DNA of 64,000 bases from Sambucus nigra (GCA_949130495.1 OX422216.1:367932605-367996604); one strand, 5' to 3'; counted from the first letter of the stretch, positions 1 to 12,069 are shown. Made by a program: numbers and translations. Notes: generated by a model from the sequence alone, not told the origin.

Positions 1-57
1 GTGAGCCTAGAAATTATCGGTTAAATTATAGGCACTCTCTCTCTATTCTAGGCTCAC
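1..57. repeat. 12-bp inverted repeat (possible hairpin)
   Basis: GTGAGCCTAGAA at 1-12 is the exact reverse complement of TTCTAGGCTCAC at 46-57, leaving a 33-base loop. It lies at the window edge, in what should be an intron of the cytochrome b561 gene, so it may be one part of a larger small repeat cut by the boundary. Confidence 0.6.
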
Positions 58-120
58 CGCGCACAAGTTTAGTCCGAACTGTTAAAATGCGGGACAGTCC
101 GCACAAGAATATTATTATAT

Positions 121-128
121 ATAGATAG

Positions 129-198
<70 letters not shown>
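121..198. repeat. (TAGA)n(GA)n microsatellite
   Basis: About 26 bases of TAGA repeats run directly into about 50 bases of GA repeats. It lies in the presumed intron upstream of the b561 exon at 347. The Leu/Ser-rich reading frame on the minus strand here is only the translated microsatellite. Confidence 0.95.
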
Positions 199-200
<2 letters not shown>

Positions 201-346
201 TCATGTAGGGACATCTTATATACATACCTCATGCAAACTATTTTCTTTAAATACTAAAATTTTGAATTTTTTTTTGTGTGTGTGTTAGTGTAAGTTCTTT
301 AATTTTTGTCATTTGTACTAAATAAGCATGTTGTTTGAATGTGAAG

Positions 347-1478
347 ATGCTTGCGGTGCTTCTTGGGACTGCTGGAGCAATCCTATCTTTCAAAAGCTTT
401 GAGAATTCATTCAACAACAGTCACCAAAGAGTAGGTCTAGCACTTTATGCTGCCATTTGGGTGCAAGCCGTGACTGGATTTCGAAGGCCTACGAGGTAAA
501 TCCATTTCCTGTTAGCTACCCTAGTGCCTCGGTCATTCACACCAATGTTAGCATATCAAAAAACTGAGAAAGGAATTAAAAATGTTTTAAAAAGTAAAAA
601 AAGTCAAAAGAATTTACTTTTATGTTTTTGCAAGATCCAAAAATATCGTTAGTGATGTTTTTGCACCTCGTGAAGTAAATTTTTAATGTACAACACTAGT
701 ATCAACTCCATTTGATCATATTTCATATTTCAAAATACAAAATAAGCACACTAAAATGTTCTGTTTGGTCCTTGGAAACAAGGAAGGGAAGGAAAAGGAA
801 AAGGGAAGACATAAGTAAACCAAAGAAAGAACCTGATTACGAAAATTTATATTTTATTTCTTCTTGAATTTGGTAGTTATTTTCACTATTTTACAAGCAA
901 ATTTTTTTGTGGAGTCTAATATAATAGAAATGGATTTGTTTTCTTTTGATTATTCGCGGGCATTGTTTTCTATCACAAGAAAACAAGGGAATGTATTAAC
1001 ATTTTTTATTCTCTCTTCTAATGAGAGAGATCAATATATTTCACTTTTGATTGTAAGAATCTCAAATTTCCATTCACTTTTCCCTTTGTGCAGGGGAAGT
1101 AAAGGTAGAAGTTTTTGGTACATTTTTCATTGGATATTTGGAACAACAGTTTCTATGGTGGGAATTTTCAACACTTACACAGGCTTAAAAGCCTACCATA
1201 AGAGAACATCAAAAAGCATAGGTCTTTGGACCATTCTTTTCACAGCAGAGGTTTCCATGATGATTTTCTTCTACCTGCTTCAAGACAAATGGGCTTACAT
1301 GAAAAAGGAAGGAGTGATATTAGGGAATGAGCCAAATCCAAACACACCCTCTGATCAAGTGCTTCCTATAAGGGACACCCAAATGGAAGTCTTGAATGAA
1401 CCATGTGGGAAAAGCAACTCACTAGGGAGTTATTTTGCCAGAACCAATGCTTTGAGGAAATTATTTCAACTAACTTGA
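347..1478 (+). CDS. Cytochrome b561-domain protein, last two exons (5' part outside the window)
   Basis: Two exons join in frame: 347-495 and 1094-1478. The intron 496-1093 starts GTAAAT and ends TGTGCAG, and exon 347 follows an AG. The split Arg codon (AG+G) is restored by joining. The product resembles plant proteins of the b561 type, membrane proteins that carry electrons across a membrane through two haems. The first exon gives a hydrophobic helix (start [15 protein letters not shown]), then [11 protein letters not shown] with a candidate haem His. The second gives [20 protein letters not shown] with another candidate His, then a further helix and a polar tail ending FQLT. The earlier helices and any signal peptide or DOMON domain would lie left of base 1. 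The ATG at 347 is internal and is not proposed as the start. The reading frame is intact, so the gene is probably functional. The reductant and the membrane cannot be told from the sequence. Confidence 0.8.
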
Positions 1479-2519
1479 GATAATTTAATTTACACTTCCT
1501 CTAGGATTCTTTTACTGGGTAATTCACCTTTTGATACATGCACTCCATGCCAAGTAATTATTATTTTTTGTGTGTAATTACGTCAATGAAGTGCATGAAT
1601 CAAAATGAGGAATTTCCTTTGGCTTTATTTTGTTTATGGATTTGGTGAGAAAAGGAAAAGAATGATGAAGGAAAAATATCAACGAAAAGAAAAAGAAAAA
1701 AGAAAAAATGGATTCACGTAATTTGTTTTCCCGGTGATTTTTCCTCCTATTTTCCACGATGGCCAAACAAGGGGAAATGACTTCCTTAACATTTCTATTG
1801 TTTATTTGTATTTTCCTATGAAAGTCCACGAACCAAACAGGGCCTTGCTTTTTGTTTTCAGATTTTCTTTTGTGGAGTTAGTTTTTGTGATAATATGTAG
1901 TGAATAAATTTTACAGAATTTAAAAATAGAGGCTTTTATTTGGGATGTAAAGAGCGTGGACCAGTTAGAACATGGTGTGCTCTCTTGTACAAAACGTTTC
2001 ATAAGTTTGTAACCATATTTTTTAGTTTAATAGAAAGACTATGAACACCACCATATATTTTCTTCCCCTATTTTGTCTGGCCAGAAGAAGATTAGCTCTC
2101 GCAAATTAGATATTCAGTTATATCATTGAATTTAATTTATTTGTGGTTGATTATACATTAACAAATTACTCAAACTATGTCTCCAATACAAAGCTTCATT
2201 AGGAATAAGTTATTTTCAATGGATTATGAATTAAAATAATTTTGTAACCTAATTCAAAATTCATTCATAATATGTGAGAAATATTTTATTCTAAACTTGG
2301 TATGTGTTATTGCCACTACCGCCACCCCAACGCACCGCCATTGCTATGCCATTGCCACCATTGCCACCAAAGCGGCAGTGCAACAATGGTGGTGATGGTG
2401 TGGCTATGATCATGATGGCGGTTGTAGTGGCGAAGGAAAGATATAAGGTGGTGTCTATTTTCAAAATGAGAAATGTTTTCTATTTTTTCATTTTATTTGA
2501 TAGAAAATGAAAATTAGAT
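1479..2519. other. AT-rich downstream region, no gene recognised
   Basis: This is the 3' flank of the b561 gene. A short reading frame at 2304-2510 starts with Pro/Leu repeats coded by a CCACC-rich patch and shows no family feature. It is treated as low-complexity sequence. Confidence 0.5.
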
Positions 2520-2559
2520 ATGATGAAAATGGAGATGAAAACTAAAGGTAGTGCACAAC

Positions 2560-3180
2560 AGCCAGAGTGATATTGCCCGGACATCTTTGAGTATGGATGC
2601 ACTGAGCCAAGTGTTGGCTAAGATAGAAAAGGTCGAACTTGGGGTGTCAGCTCATAAATAGGAAAGTCGAAACTGTTGGGACTTGCATGCGGTCATAATG
2701 GGTTGTCCTCTAAGGTCAGTACGTACAAAGTGTACATGGACTCGAATTTGAAAAATCTCCAACAAATGATGTATCATATGTTCGAATGGTTCAAACGACA
2801 ATGCATGGATAAGGGGAAGGGGAAGGTGAAGTGAAATAAATAAGGGAAGGATAAGGAAAAGGTCGGTGAATGGACCACTACTCCATCCCCCTCATAGATG
2901 AAGGACGACTCATCATCTCCTTACGATATATACTCTAACCCCAACCTCATTATCCCGACTCCATTTGAGCCATATGGGAAGAGAGTGTATACCTTAGAAT
3001 GCGAAGGATCCAAGCGCCACTTCGAGTACCATGGTGCACAACCATTAACTGCAGCCTTATGAAACCTCGAGTCCAAGTGATTGAGGTGTTTTCAGGGAAA
3101 GAGGATCTGATCTTGTGGTTTGACAAGTAAGGCAATGTTCAACATATTGACGATGTGGTGGGGTCGTTTATCATATGACC
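2560..3180 (+). pseudogene. Decayed coding sequence, probably part of a transposable element
   Basis: Several adjacent + strand frames read like protein but are cut by stops. About 2695-2830 encodes a stretch containing KNLQQMMYHMFEWFKRQCM, and about 2885-3060 encodes one containing LIIPTPFEPYGKRVYTLEC. The region is more GC-rich than its surroundings and is followed by CACTA-type subterminal repeats. I do not recognise the family. A second gene of a CACTA element or an unrelated retroelement fragment are both possible. Confidence 0.3.
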
Positions 3181-3429
3181 AACTTTTTTTCTCGGCCATT
3201 ATTGAGCTTTTGTATTTTTAAACTAATTATTAAACTTGATTTGACGTAATTAAACTTGCATATTTGGATTTGATGTAATTAACTTGAATTTTAAGTAATT
3301 TGTTTTGATTTATGTAATTTCGTATTTAGTTTGATTATTTTTAATTGGATATTATATTATGGTTGGTTGGGGTTGTTTTGTTTGGAAAAAATGTTATTTT
3401 TAAGTGTTTGAAGCGGGTATTCTAAACTA

Positions 3430-3770
3430 TTATTTTTTTAAGATTATAGTTCCTAAACCGTGACAAGACTGTGATAAGAATTATATTGTCACGTCTTTAA
3501 CCGTGGCAAGACCTTGATAACATAGTAATTATCATGGTCCTTGATCATGTTAAGACCGTGCATAACCAAAAGTTGTCACGGCAGTATATAGTCCCCCCTA
3601 AGTTTAACAAAATTTGTAGAATTAAAAGCACCATGACAATAAAGAGTTGTCACGGTCCTTCACCGTGATAAGTTATGTTGTCACGCACAAAATTGTCACA
3701 GTCATTGATTGAGACAATTACCTTTTATCACAGTCAAGGACCGTGACAATCCGACACAAATGGTTGAGTG
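3430..3770 (+). mobile_element. Degenerate right end of a CACTA element
   Basis: The stretch is full of short inverted motifs of the kind CCGTGACAA / TTGTCACGG (accgtgacaag, ttgtcacggtcc, gaccgtgacaat). These are the same subterminal repeats as at both ends of the large CACTA element at 8870-23226. It stops at TGGTTGAGTG (3761-3770), a plausible decayed form of the TGGTGTAGTG terminus. No matching left end was found, so this is a remnant. Confidence 0.5.
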
Positions 3771-3780
3771 TTGGTGATCC

Positions 3781-4345
3781 GATTCTCATTATTTATATAT
3801 GAGAGTTAAGTTGTTGAAAGAAATCTCTAGTAAAGGATTTCAACTATAGGAGTGGTGCACTTGCACCTTATAAAATTAACTTTTTCAATCTAATGAGAGA
3901 GACTATGCCTCTAGAGATTTTTTTTCCCTTAAGTGGATTTTTGCCTCGTAAATTTGGTCTTTTAAGCTTATTCGTTTTGTTTTTTATTTTTCTAACACAT
4001 CACAGAGTAGCTTACTTTAGATCTAAGTCTTATGGAACAATAAATTAGGAAATTGAGACTTTTAATCGCATGTCACCTAGTTAATTAAGTATTTAACTTG
4101 GGGTGATGAATGTGCGTGTGATTTGATTATTTGATGACTGTAATATATTTTTGTGAGCTGAAAACTCTAAACATAGATTTTTTATTCAAATCTAATGATT
4201 TAAAATCCATTTTCTAGCTTTGAGTTTATAGTTAAATAGTTTGATCATTTATTAGGAATATAATGCAATTTGTTTAATTAAGTCCTATTCACCCCTTCTA
4301 TAAATTCTAAGGGATTTTTGTGACCTACAAACACCCCCGTATCGT
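3781..4345 (+). mobile_element. Ty1/copia LTR-like remnant
   Basis: The segment contains the run AGTGGATTTTTGCCTCGTAA near 3935 and, near its end, CCTATTCACCCCTTCTATAA (about 4286). Both are typical of the second half of plant copia LTRs of the Tork/SIRE kind. A gag-like coiled-coil remnant follows downstream. Both borders are uncertain. Confidence 0.4.
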
Positions 4346-4679
4346 ATTAGCATAAGAGAAATTTACTTATTTAGTATCCATTACTAAAATATATATTACT
4401 TTCGTGTGTGTTTTTCTTGTAAAAGTGTTATTCCAAAATTTTGATATTAGAATTCATATTTGTGGAGATTTTTTATTGATTGGAATTGGTGTGTTAAATC
4501 TAGATCCTTCAATATCTCATTATGATATTTAATTTTGAGTAATATTGTTTATTATTGATCCCTGTATGAGAGATCAATTTTTGGATTTATATTCCCCTAA
4601 TTTCCTAATACTAGCTCTACTAGACATTTACTTCCACATTTTAGTAAAACACATTTGAAACCTTTTGTTGTTAACAATG

Positions 4680-5250
4680 TTGTATTATCATAACATTTGA
4701 AATAGAAAACAAAGTCGAATGATGTCGACTTTGATGGTTGAAGTGAAGATTAAAGTGTCAAATCTTTGTGCCAATGTAATAAAATATTAATGGTTTATGT
4801 ATCATAATATAAAAGGTGAATGTTAAATTGACTACGAGAATCAAGCTCTTTGAGAAAGAAATGTTTAAATGAAAAGTAAGCTTGATGTCACTAGGAAACT
4901 TATACTCAAAGAGATACCTTAAGAAAAGAGGTCAAAGCCGTTGAAAATAATAAGGTTGGGTTATTAAGTTTAACACATGCCTTGAAAAGTGAGAACAATA
5001 CCTTGAAGGAAGAAATTTCACATTTCAAAAACTTCAAAATCTCAAATGGTAATGTTTTTCATATGCTCAAGGTTGTTAAACAAGAGAAATTTATTTTACT
5101 TTGGAAATAAAAAAAATTGTGAAAAGAACTTCGTTCATTTGAAGGTTCCAAATGTGAACTTGAGAATAGGAGGCATCTTGAAATATGAACATAATTAATT
5201 TAAAACATTAAAAAATAACTCATTTTCTTCTCAAAGAAACATTCTCTATG
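4680..5250 (+). pseudogene. Decayed Ty1/copia gag-like coiled-coil region
   Basis: Fragments such as LSLTHALKSENNTLKEEISH (about 4960-5020) have the Leu/Lys/Glu/Asn heptad pattern seen in the middle of copia gag proteins. Stops and frameshifts are frequent. No zinc knuckle, protease or RT motif follows. The call rests on position after the LTR-like block and on composition only. Confidence 0.3.
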
Positions 5251-7193
5251 TGAATTCATATTCATCACATTCCCTGGATAAGATTGATTCGTTGCCTTTG
5301 AAGAAAAATGGCATGTGTGAATCTAAATATTATTTCTTTAATTATATTTTTATGATAACAAAAAATATATTAGTTACTCACAATTATTATTCACACATTC
5401 ATGTTGAATTGAACATATTTATTTATATTTACTTACTATATTTTAAATATATGTGTTTATTTTAGTATGCTATGTGTTTTCATGTGATTTGCAGGTCCGA
5501 AAATGGTTTAGGGTTTTAACAATAGTGGTTTGTTCTAAAAGAGACGAAAGCTCAAAATCGATTGGTTTATACTTCCAACTTCCGTAGAAAGCTCATATGA
5601 ACAAACATCTAACAAATTTTTTCTCCACACACCTACATGAAACCTGAATTAGTTACTTATGGGAGTTCTTTCAATCAATCTTTGGATTGGATTAAATGGT
5701 TAAGATCAACTAGGGTGGATAAAAATTCCACTTGGTTTCTGCATCCAAATAATAATTGATTTCTTTATCCAACAGTTATATGACTTCTCTCTCATAACAT
5801 ATGCAAGTTTTTATAGGATTGATAATCTTTGGTTTAATATGGAAGAATTGTTTGAATTAAAGAAATCCAACGATAAGAAAAAATTTGTAGTAGTTAAGAT
5901 AATATAATGCATAAGTCCAGATAAAGGATTAGTTGGTTTTGTTAAATTACATGTGAAAAAGTATTCACATACTCACATACTCATTTATGACCTCTTAGGT
6001 AGTTGTCTTATTCCGGTCTCCAAAATATACTTTGGGCTCTTTATTTACCCCTCTGAAAAGTTTCATCAACATTCAAGAACTCCAACACAATTTAGCATCC
6101 TCATGACTCATAGATCACATTTTAGATAAAAGGTAAAAATTGGAGTAGCCCTACACTCATTTCACTTGCTTTTACAAAATTTCAATCATGTTAAAAAAAA
6201 TTATGTGTTTAAAACTTTTGATTTTTTCCTTTAATTTTTCTTATTTCAAAACACTTTGAAAAATCATAAAATAAGCAGAATTTCTTTGGTAGCGAGCGCT
6301 AAGACTTCTTTGCCAAAAACTTTGGCAGAGATCATGAATTGTTTTACTGGTGTTTCGCCTTTGCAACAAACACTTCGCTGGTCTCCATGTTCTCACTTTA
6401 ATATGCCTAAAAGATCTCTAGGATAATTCCTAACTTGCTTTGTCGCATGTTTGCTCCAGTGAAGAATTTCTTCGTTGTACGGAATAATATTGGGCATGAA
6501 TTATCTCTTTAGTTATATAGAGATATTCTTTATTTTTTTGCATAAATTCATCTTTTGTGTTTTATTGGTTAATTATTAAATATTAGATCCCACAAAAAAT
6601 CTATCACACATTCCTTGTGTAAGAGAAGTGACTTTCTAGATCACCTTAGTAATGGGTAAACACATTTATTTAGTTTCTTTCTATAAAAACTCATTGCTCT
6701 TCATTTCAAAATATGTATCTCATCCTATTTTTAAGAGAAATATTGTCCAATGGATATTTGTGTCTTCTTCATCTTCTTCCTTTTTAAGGATATGAAAACA
6801 ATTTGGAAAAAGGGCAAATCCAATATCTAAATCTAGTTCTTCTTTTTCTTCTTCTCTTCTTTACATTTGATCAGTTCTCTTTCTTCAGTTTGATTAATAT
6901 CGAATAAGACGAAGATTTTACCAAGATCCTTCACTTTTACAAAAATCACTTAGTTTCATACATGTAAGGACAAAAATTTTCAATTGAGTCTTAATGTAGT
7001 GTTGGCTCAATTCTGGACAAAAACATTTGAGTCATAGGATAGTGTTCATGTGTATCCTTCAAGCCTATGGCAAGTTTGAGTTGAAGACGTATCGACCTAG
7101 TTCAACGTCAAGACATCATCCTTGCCGAGTCTCAAGTTCCTTTTGCGTCCTCAACAATTCATCATATTTCAAGTCTCCAATAAGGTATGAATG

Positions 7194-7194
<1 letters not shown>
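5251..7194. other. AT-rich spacer, no gene recognised
   Basis: There are only short frames rich in Tyr, Phe and Ile. Nothing here matches a family I know, and no terminal repeats or RNA gene were seen. Confidence 0.5.

Positions 7195-7265
<71 letters not shown>
7195..7265. repeat. (TA)n microsatellite
   Basis: About 35 uninterrupted TA units. Length is likely to vary between individuals and assemblies. Confidence 0.97.
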
Positions 7266-7269
<4 letters not shown>

Positions 7270-7289
7270 AGAGACTTGGAATAATTTTA

Positions 7290-8869
7290 ATGGGGGTAAT
7301 TTTTATTTAAAATAAAGTTTTGGGGCTTAAATCGAAAAATGCACATTCTGTCATTTCATTCGAAATTCTTGTTCGAACGAAAATTTCGTTCGAATGAGTT
7401 TTGCCAATGAGTTATCCTTTTGAACACTGACTTTTCGTTAGAAAATTTGTTCGAATGAAAAATTCGTTCGGACAAGATTTCAGGCGGGAACAATCTTTGG
7501 CAGTTTTTGGCATTTTCCCACTATTTATCCCACTACTTTTTGACAGTTTTTATCAACTTTGGGACAATATTTTTTTTATGGGACTTTTGATCCTCCTTAG
7601 AGAGCTTTTTGATAACATTCTTCCATCAAAAAGTTCTAGTTTTTCATGTGTTAAATCTAAAAAAAGAAAATTATGTCATACACATGTATTTACACCCATA
7701 AATCAGTTTGTTTTATCCAAGTTCATCTATACATATATCTATTGCTTGGAGTTTGTTTTTGGCACCATTGGTTAATCTCTACCAAAGGAAGGAGAAGTTT
7801 GGGTTTGCTTTTATTTCCCATAAAAGAAGAAGTCTTGTTTTTTCTGTGGCGTTCTCATACGGTGAAAGGCACCGTATGTGGTTGACAGGTTCCAAAAGTT
7901 TCATTGGAGGAGTCCAAGGTTTTGATGGAGTCCGAGATTATCGACTAAGCAGAGGTTGGTACAAGAAGACGTGTCAGGAGCTTTAATGAGTCGAGTCGAG
8001 TTGAGTAAGTAATATGTCTTGTACTTGTAAAAATTCCGTACTTGGTGGACTTAAGGCTAGCATCGTCCGAAGTTTTTTTCATTTGGATTTTTCTCGTACA
8101 TCGCGGCATAGTGTGTGGTGTATTTATTTTATCTTGCAAATCACCTAGAACGCATGCTTAGGATTAAAAGATAAAATATGGTTTAATTCACACTAATTTA
8201 TGTTTGGATGAAATTGAGATTAATTCAATTCAAAGATAATTTAATTTGGTAAAATTTGGTTGGGCCTAATTTGCAAAAATGAATTAATCTTGTTAGGCAA
8301 ATTTTAGGACTTTAATTGAGTTATTTGATTTAAGTGAAAAATTATTAGTTGCTTAATTTAATTTCACTTTGAGTGTAAGTTTAATTTTAATTTGAAAGAA
8401 ATTAAAATTTGTTGATTGTGAGTGATGTGTTGAACCATCCTATTCCACTCTTTTAGGAAATTCATATTTAAAAATTAAAATTGGGGGTCTTCGTTTCCAA
8501 CAATACACTTTAGGGATTTTCTCCTAAATAAGAGTATTGTGATATTTGTGGCTCTTTTTCAGGTTCAAATCACTCCACTTGTGAATTCCAAATTTTGAAA
8601 AATAAGGCTTGTGCAACATTATTCATGTGTGTTAAGTCATAAGAGATATTGAGTGTTTCTATTAGTGTGTAAAGATCTCTAGCTTGTTACGGATTGGTGG
8701 AAAAGTATGAGATGTGAGTTAGCATGGAAGGAGTGTTAGTCGTTATCCCCTCTATAGGTATTTACCAAGTGTTTAGTAAGATTTTTGCAATGTCTTGAGG
8801 TTTTCTGTTAGTGAGTTTTCTCCTCGTACATTTGGTATTATGTCCCTATCCATTTTTTTCGCATATTTT
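7290..8869 (+). mobile_element. Ty1/copia 5' LTR, left part (split by a CACTA insertion)
   Basis: This is the plus-strand sequence directly left of the CACTA element, interrupted at 8869. Near 8810 it has GTGAGTTTTCTCCTCGTACA, the type of sequence found in the second half of copia LTRs. The remainder of the LTR, then a tRNA-Met-type primer site and gag, resumes at 23227 after the CACTA element. The left part holds several TTCGTTCGAA-like palindromes (7370-7470). The LTR's left border is not certain; 7290 is a guess from where the sequence character changes. Confidence 0.45.
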
Positions 8870-9125
8870 CACTACACCAAGATGGTCAAATTGTCACCTT
8901 TTAGCCGGCCACCCTTGTCAAGGTCATTGACCATGACAACAAACACACGTTTTGTGTCACAGCATTGACCGTGACAAAACCATGATAAAGAATTGTCATG
9001 GTCAATGACTGTGACAAGTCCGTAACAAATATAGTTGTCACGGACTTATCACGTCATTGACCGTGACAATAATTAAAATAATTATCACGGTCAAGGACCT
9101 TGACACGATCGTGACAATCTCTTCA
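8870..9125. repeat. Left terminal and subterminal repeats of the outer CACTA
   Basis: At least eight copies of a motif around TTGACCGTGACAA occur, many arranged as inverted pairs. In other CACTA elements, subterminal motifs of this kind are where the element-encoded DNA-binding protein attaches. The same motifs recur at 22915-23226. Confidence 0.85.
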
Positions 9126-9149
9126 GTAAAAAAAGCCCTGGGGTTTTTT

Positions 9150-9228
9150 TTCCCACCGTTTTTTGGGTTTTCCCTCTCTCTCTCTCTCTCTCTCTAAGCG
9201 ATTTCAGCTCTCTATCTCTCTCTCTAAG
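9150..9228 (+). promoter_or_regulatory. Pyrimidine-rich leader and likely splice donor of the outer CACTA gene
   Basis: A run of CT repeats (9173-9195 and 9208-9226) follows the subterminal repeats and ends in AAG|GTATGT at 9228/9229. This is a good plant splice donor. A matching acceptor (TTTAATAG) lies at 10648, just before the transposase start at 10659. This suggests a 1.4-kb leader intron. No TATA box stands out. Confidence 0.4.
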
Positions 9229-9269
9229 GTATGTTTTTTTCCTCTCTTTCTCTTTCATTTCTATATGTG

Positions 9270-9436
<167 letters not shown>

Positions 9437-9682
9437 GTATATGTGTGTGGTGGAGGAGGGGGGCAGGGAGTGGTGGGGGTCGCGTGGGCTGTGTGTGTAC
9501 GTGTGTGTGTGCAGGTGTGGTGGGGGTGGGGTGAGGGGGGCAGGGGGTGTGGTGGTGGAAGGGGGAAGGGGGAAGGGGGTGGGGTGGTGGGGGTGGTGGG
9601 GGTGTGTGTGTGTGTGTGCAGGTGTGTGCGTGTGTGTGTGGCGGGGGGAGGGGTGGTGGGGGGGGTGTGTGTGTGTGGTGGG
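9437..9682 (+). repeat. G-rich / (GT)n tract with strong strand asymmetry
   Basis: About 245 bases are made almost wholly of G and T on the + strand, with dozens of GGG runs (for example GGGGGTGGTGGGGGTG) between GT repeats. This is very different from the AT-rich surroundings. Runs of this kind can fold as G-quadruplexes in DNA or in the transcript. The long Gly/Val and Pro/His reading frames here are artefacts of composition. Confidence 0.9.
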
Positions 9683-10346
9683 GCAATCTTAACAATTGTA
9701 TAACTTTAATTAATAAATTGTATAGCTTAATTAATAAATTGTATAGCTTTAATTGTAATTTTAATTATATAGTTTTAGATGAAAGTAAATTAATAATTAG
9801 TGCCCATTTCATATGAAAGTAGGATTTCCCCTCATTGTAAATTAGTCAATTAATAATTGTATACTTTAATTGTTAGTTTAATTAATGAAATGAATTAATT
9901 GAGTAGATGAATTAGAAGGAGTACGGGATACACATTTGTTGTTGACATTGCTGTTGGAATATTTTGTTTAGTAAATGTTGGGTTGGTTAGTTTTAAAAGT
10001 GGCATGACCACTGGATTATTGTTCATATGGGGGTGGGATTTTTCCACTTTTTTTGAAAATTACTTTGTATATCGAACAATATATATATATAGTATGATAA
10101 TTAAATGAAACATACTTAAAATTAAGTATAGTGCGCATAGATACTAACCTTCTAGTTCTTATGCGTACGCATTCAATAGCCCTTAGACCCATTCGAGAGT
10201 CATTACCCCTGTAATGAGATCTCTCGAATTGTCCCGTTTGGACAATTTGAGACTGTATAATTTTTGTATAATATTCTTAGTGGCTTAAAGTTGTTACTTT
10301 TGGAGGAAGTTCTGCAGTCGTATCTTAATATTCTATGGGTACATAC

Positions 10347-10412
10347 TAGATTGACAAGTGTGACTGTTATTTCAATTGATCAATTGAAATAACACTCACA
10401 CTTTTCAATCTA
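10347..10412. repeat. 66-bp near-perfect palindrome
   Basis: Two 33-base arms meet without a spacer at 10379/10380 (core TTCAATTGATCAATTGAA). Only two mismatched pairs were found by eye. It lies in the leader intron of the outer CACTA gene. It could be a relic of a small foldback element. Confidence 0.85.
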
Positions 10413-10648
10413 CGTCGTGTACTTGGAGAACTACGGGGATATGCTGTCGAATTTTTTTCAAATCGCAACAATGTACATTAGCTGTTAAGTATATTACAGA
10501 AAAATGCGGTCTTTAATGGGATATGACCACTCACCCTTTAGAGGAGATGGAGGAAATAGAAATTTCTATTATAAATTGAATTTGAAAATAAATAAGACAT
10601 AATTAAATGAAACATACTATAAATTTAATTTTTGTTTACCTTTAATAG

Positions 10649-11023
10649 GTGATTAGCTGTGGTAGCTATGATGGGAAATCTGAAATACAAAGAGTGGATG
10701 GGTGAGACAAATAGAATGGGGGATGTGTTTCGCAGAGGTGCTAACAAATTTGTGAAATATGCAAAGAGATGTCATAATGATGAAGAGTTTTCATGTCCGT
10801 GTGCTAGGTGTAAGAATGGTAAGTTGTTTGAGTGGAAAACAGTTGAACTACATTTGTTAAGATCGGGTATGCAAGATAGTTATCGATTTTGAAGTTTTCA
10901 CGGTGAATTGAAAGTTCCTTTTGTCCTTGGCCAACCTTCACAATAAATTTCAACAATTAGAATAGATGTAGAAGGGGACGACGTAGATCATAATATGTTA
11001 GAGGATTTAGTTGATGATGCGTA
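10649..11023 (+). pseudogene. TNP2 transposase, N-terminal exon (Transposase-associated domain)
   Basis: The exon follows TTTAATAG and begins coding at the ATG at 10659 (MMGNLKYKEWM). It has the pattern of the N-terminal Transposase-associated domain of CACTA transposases: a W-M start, FRRGANKFVKYAK, then Cys residues in FSCPCARCKNGKLFEWKTVE and a His/Leu helix. A TGA at 10890-10892 stands where Trp is usual (RF*SFHGE), which looks like a single-base nonsense change. A TAA follows at about 10945. The frame then runs on through acidic codons to 11023, where the inner CACTA element is inserted inside codon GCG-TA. Counting the GTA duplication once, the frame continues at 18844. The coding sequence was thus cut by the insertion. 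This domain probably helps DNA binding; that is family knowledge, not seen here. Confidence 0.85.
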
Positions 11024-11395
11024 CACTACAGCAAAATGGGAAATTTGTGAGTGTTGTTCGCACTCACAAATGACCTTTATAACTGCTATTTATCGTCATA
11101 ATTTAGGGGGTGACAAAATAAAATTTGTAACTCCTAACAGCAGTCACAAATTTTTATAACCCCTATGAGGGTTATGACTGGTGACCCCAATTTGTAACTG
11201 TTATTTGTAACTTCTATCAGCGGTAACGTAACTAACATTTGTCACTGCTGTCAGCAGTTACAAATCTACTACTTATAACTGATGTCAGTAGTTACGAGTT
11301 TGTGACTGCTGTCAGCAGTTACGAATTTGTAACAGCTGTCAATAGTTATGAATTTGTGACTGCTATTAGCAGTTATAAAGGTTGAATTTGTTAAA
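11024..11395. repeat. Left terminal and subterminal repeats of the inner CACTA
   Basis: Repeated inverted motifs such as TGACTGCTGTCAGCAGTTAC occur about every 30-50 bases up to 11390. They are paired with the same kind of array at 18325-18840. Confidence 0.85.
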
Positions 11396-12069
11396 TGTAA
11401 TAAGAATTGTTACAAATACCTTTATATTTTCACAAAATTATGAGTATAATAAAAAAAAAGCTAAAATAAAGAAGTAGATGAAATATCATGAACATGTAAC
11501 AAGTCTAAAAAAATTCAACAACATTTCATTTATATTTTCGACAATCCGAATATCTGGTACACATAAAACTTGTTTAGACTTAATTTAACATCAAACAAAC
11601 CCTTCTTGGGCGCTAAGTACAAAATGAACATAGAATAAAAATAAACTAAAAAAATGACATCACAACACTTCGATGATATCAAATGTGGGGGTATTAATGC
11701 AGTGACATCCTCCATCGTGTACTCGGAGTACGTACTCCTACTGAGCAAGTTCAATGGACTCAATTTTTTATATGGGGTGTCTAGGTATCCATTGACTTGT
11801 GCTTTTGTTGCTTGTCACGAAGTGTAAACACCTAGATTTAGACCTTTGAATACTACGTATGTCGGGTATGCCATGTGTATACCTGCAAATAATAAAATAT
11901 ATCATTTATCATTAACTATTATTTTTGTATCATAAAAAGATATGATTAATATCGTTTTTGTGCATTAATCCTTTTATTATATACATAGCATTTTATATTA
12001 CACATGCAAATAATTCATTCTTTCATCAGACCATGTATATATTTGAGTCGTGCAAGAAGAAAGACTACC
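11396..12069. other. AT-rich interior of the inner CACTA, no gene recognised
   Basis: A minus-strand frame at 11530-11763 (77 residues, MSPLNLLSRSTYSEYTMEDV at its start) has no family I recognise. It lies 3' of the captured bHLH piece and could be the last exon of a chimeric transcript. That is only a positional guess. Confidence 0.35.

Noticed and set aside
26..232. Minus-strand frame with a long Ser-Leu repeat
   Set aside because: It is the translated GA/TAGA microsatellite.
2304..2510. Pro/Leu-rich frame on the + strand
   Set aside because: Short, low-complexity, no homology pattern and no gene context.
7027..7284. Frame ending in a Tyr-Ile repeat
   Set aside because: The C-terminal half is the translated TA microsatellite and the first half has no family signal.
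11040..11390. Regularly spaced short repeats that might suggest a CRISPR array
   Set aside because: The units are inverted and imperfect, the spacing is irregular, and they adjoin CACTA termini in a plant genome; they are subterminal transposon repeats.
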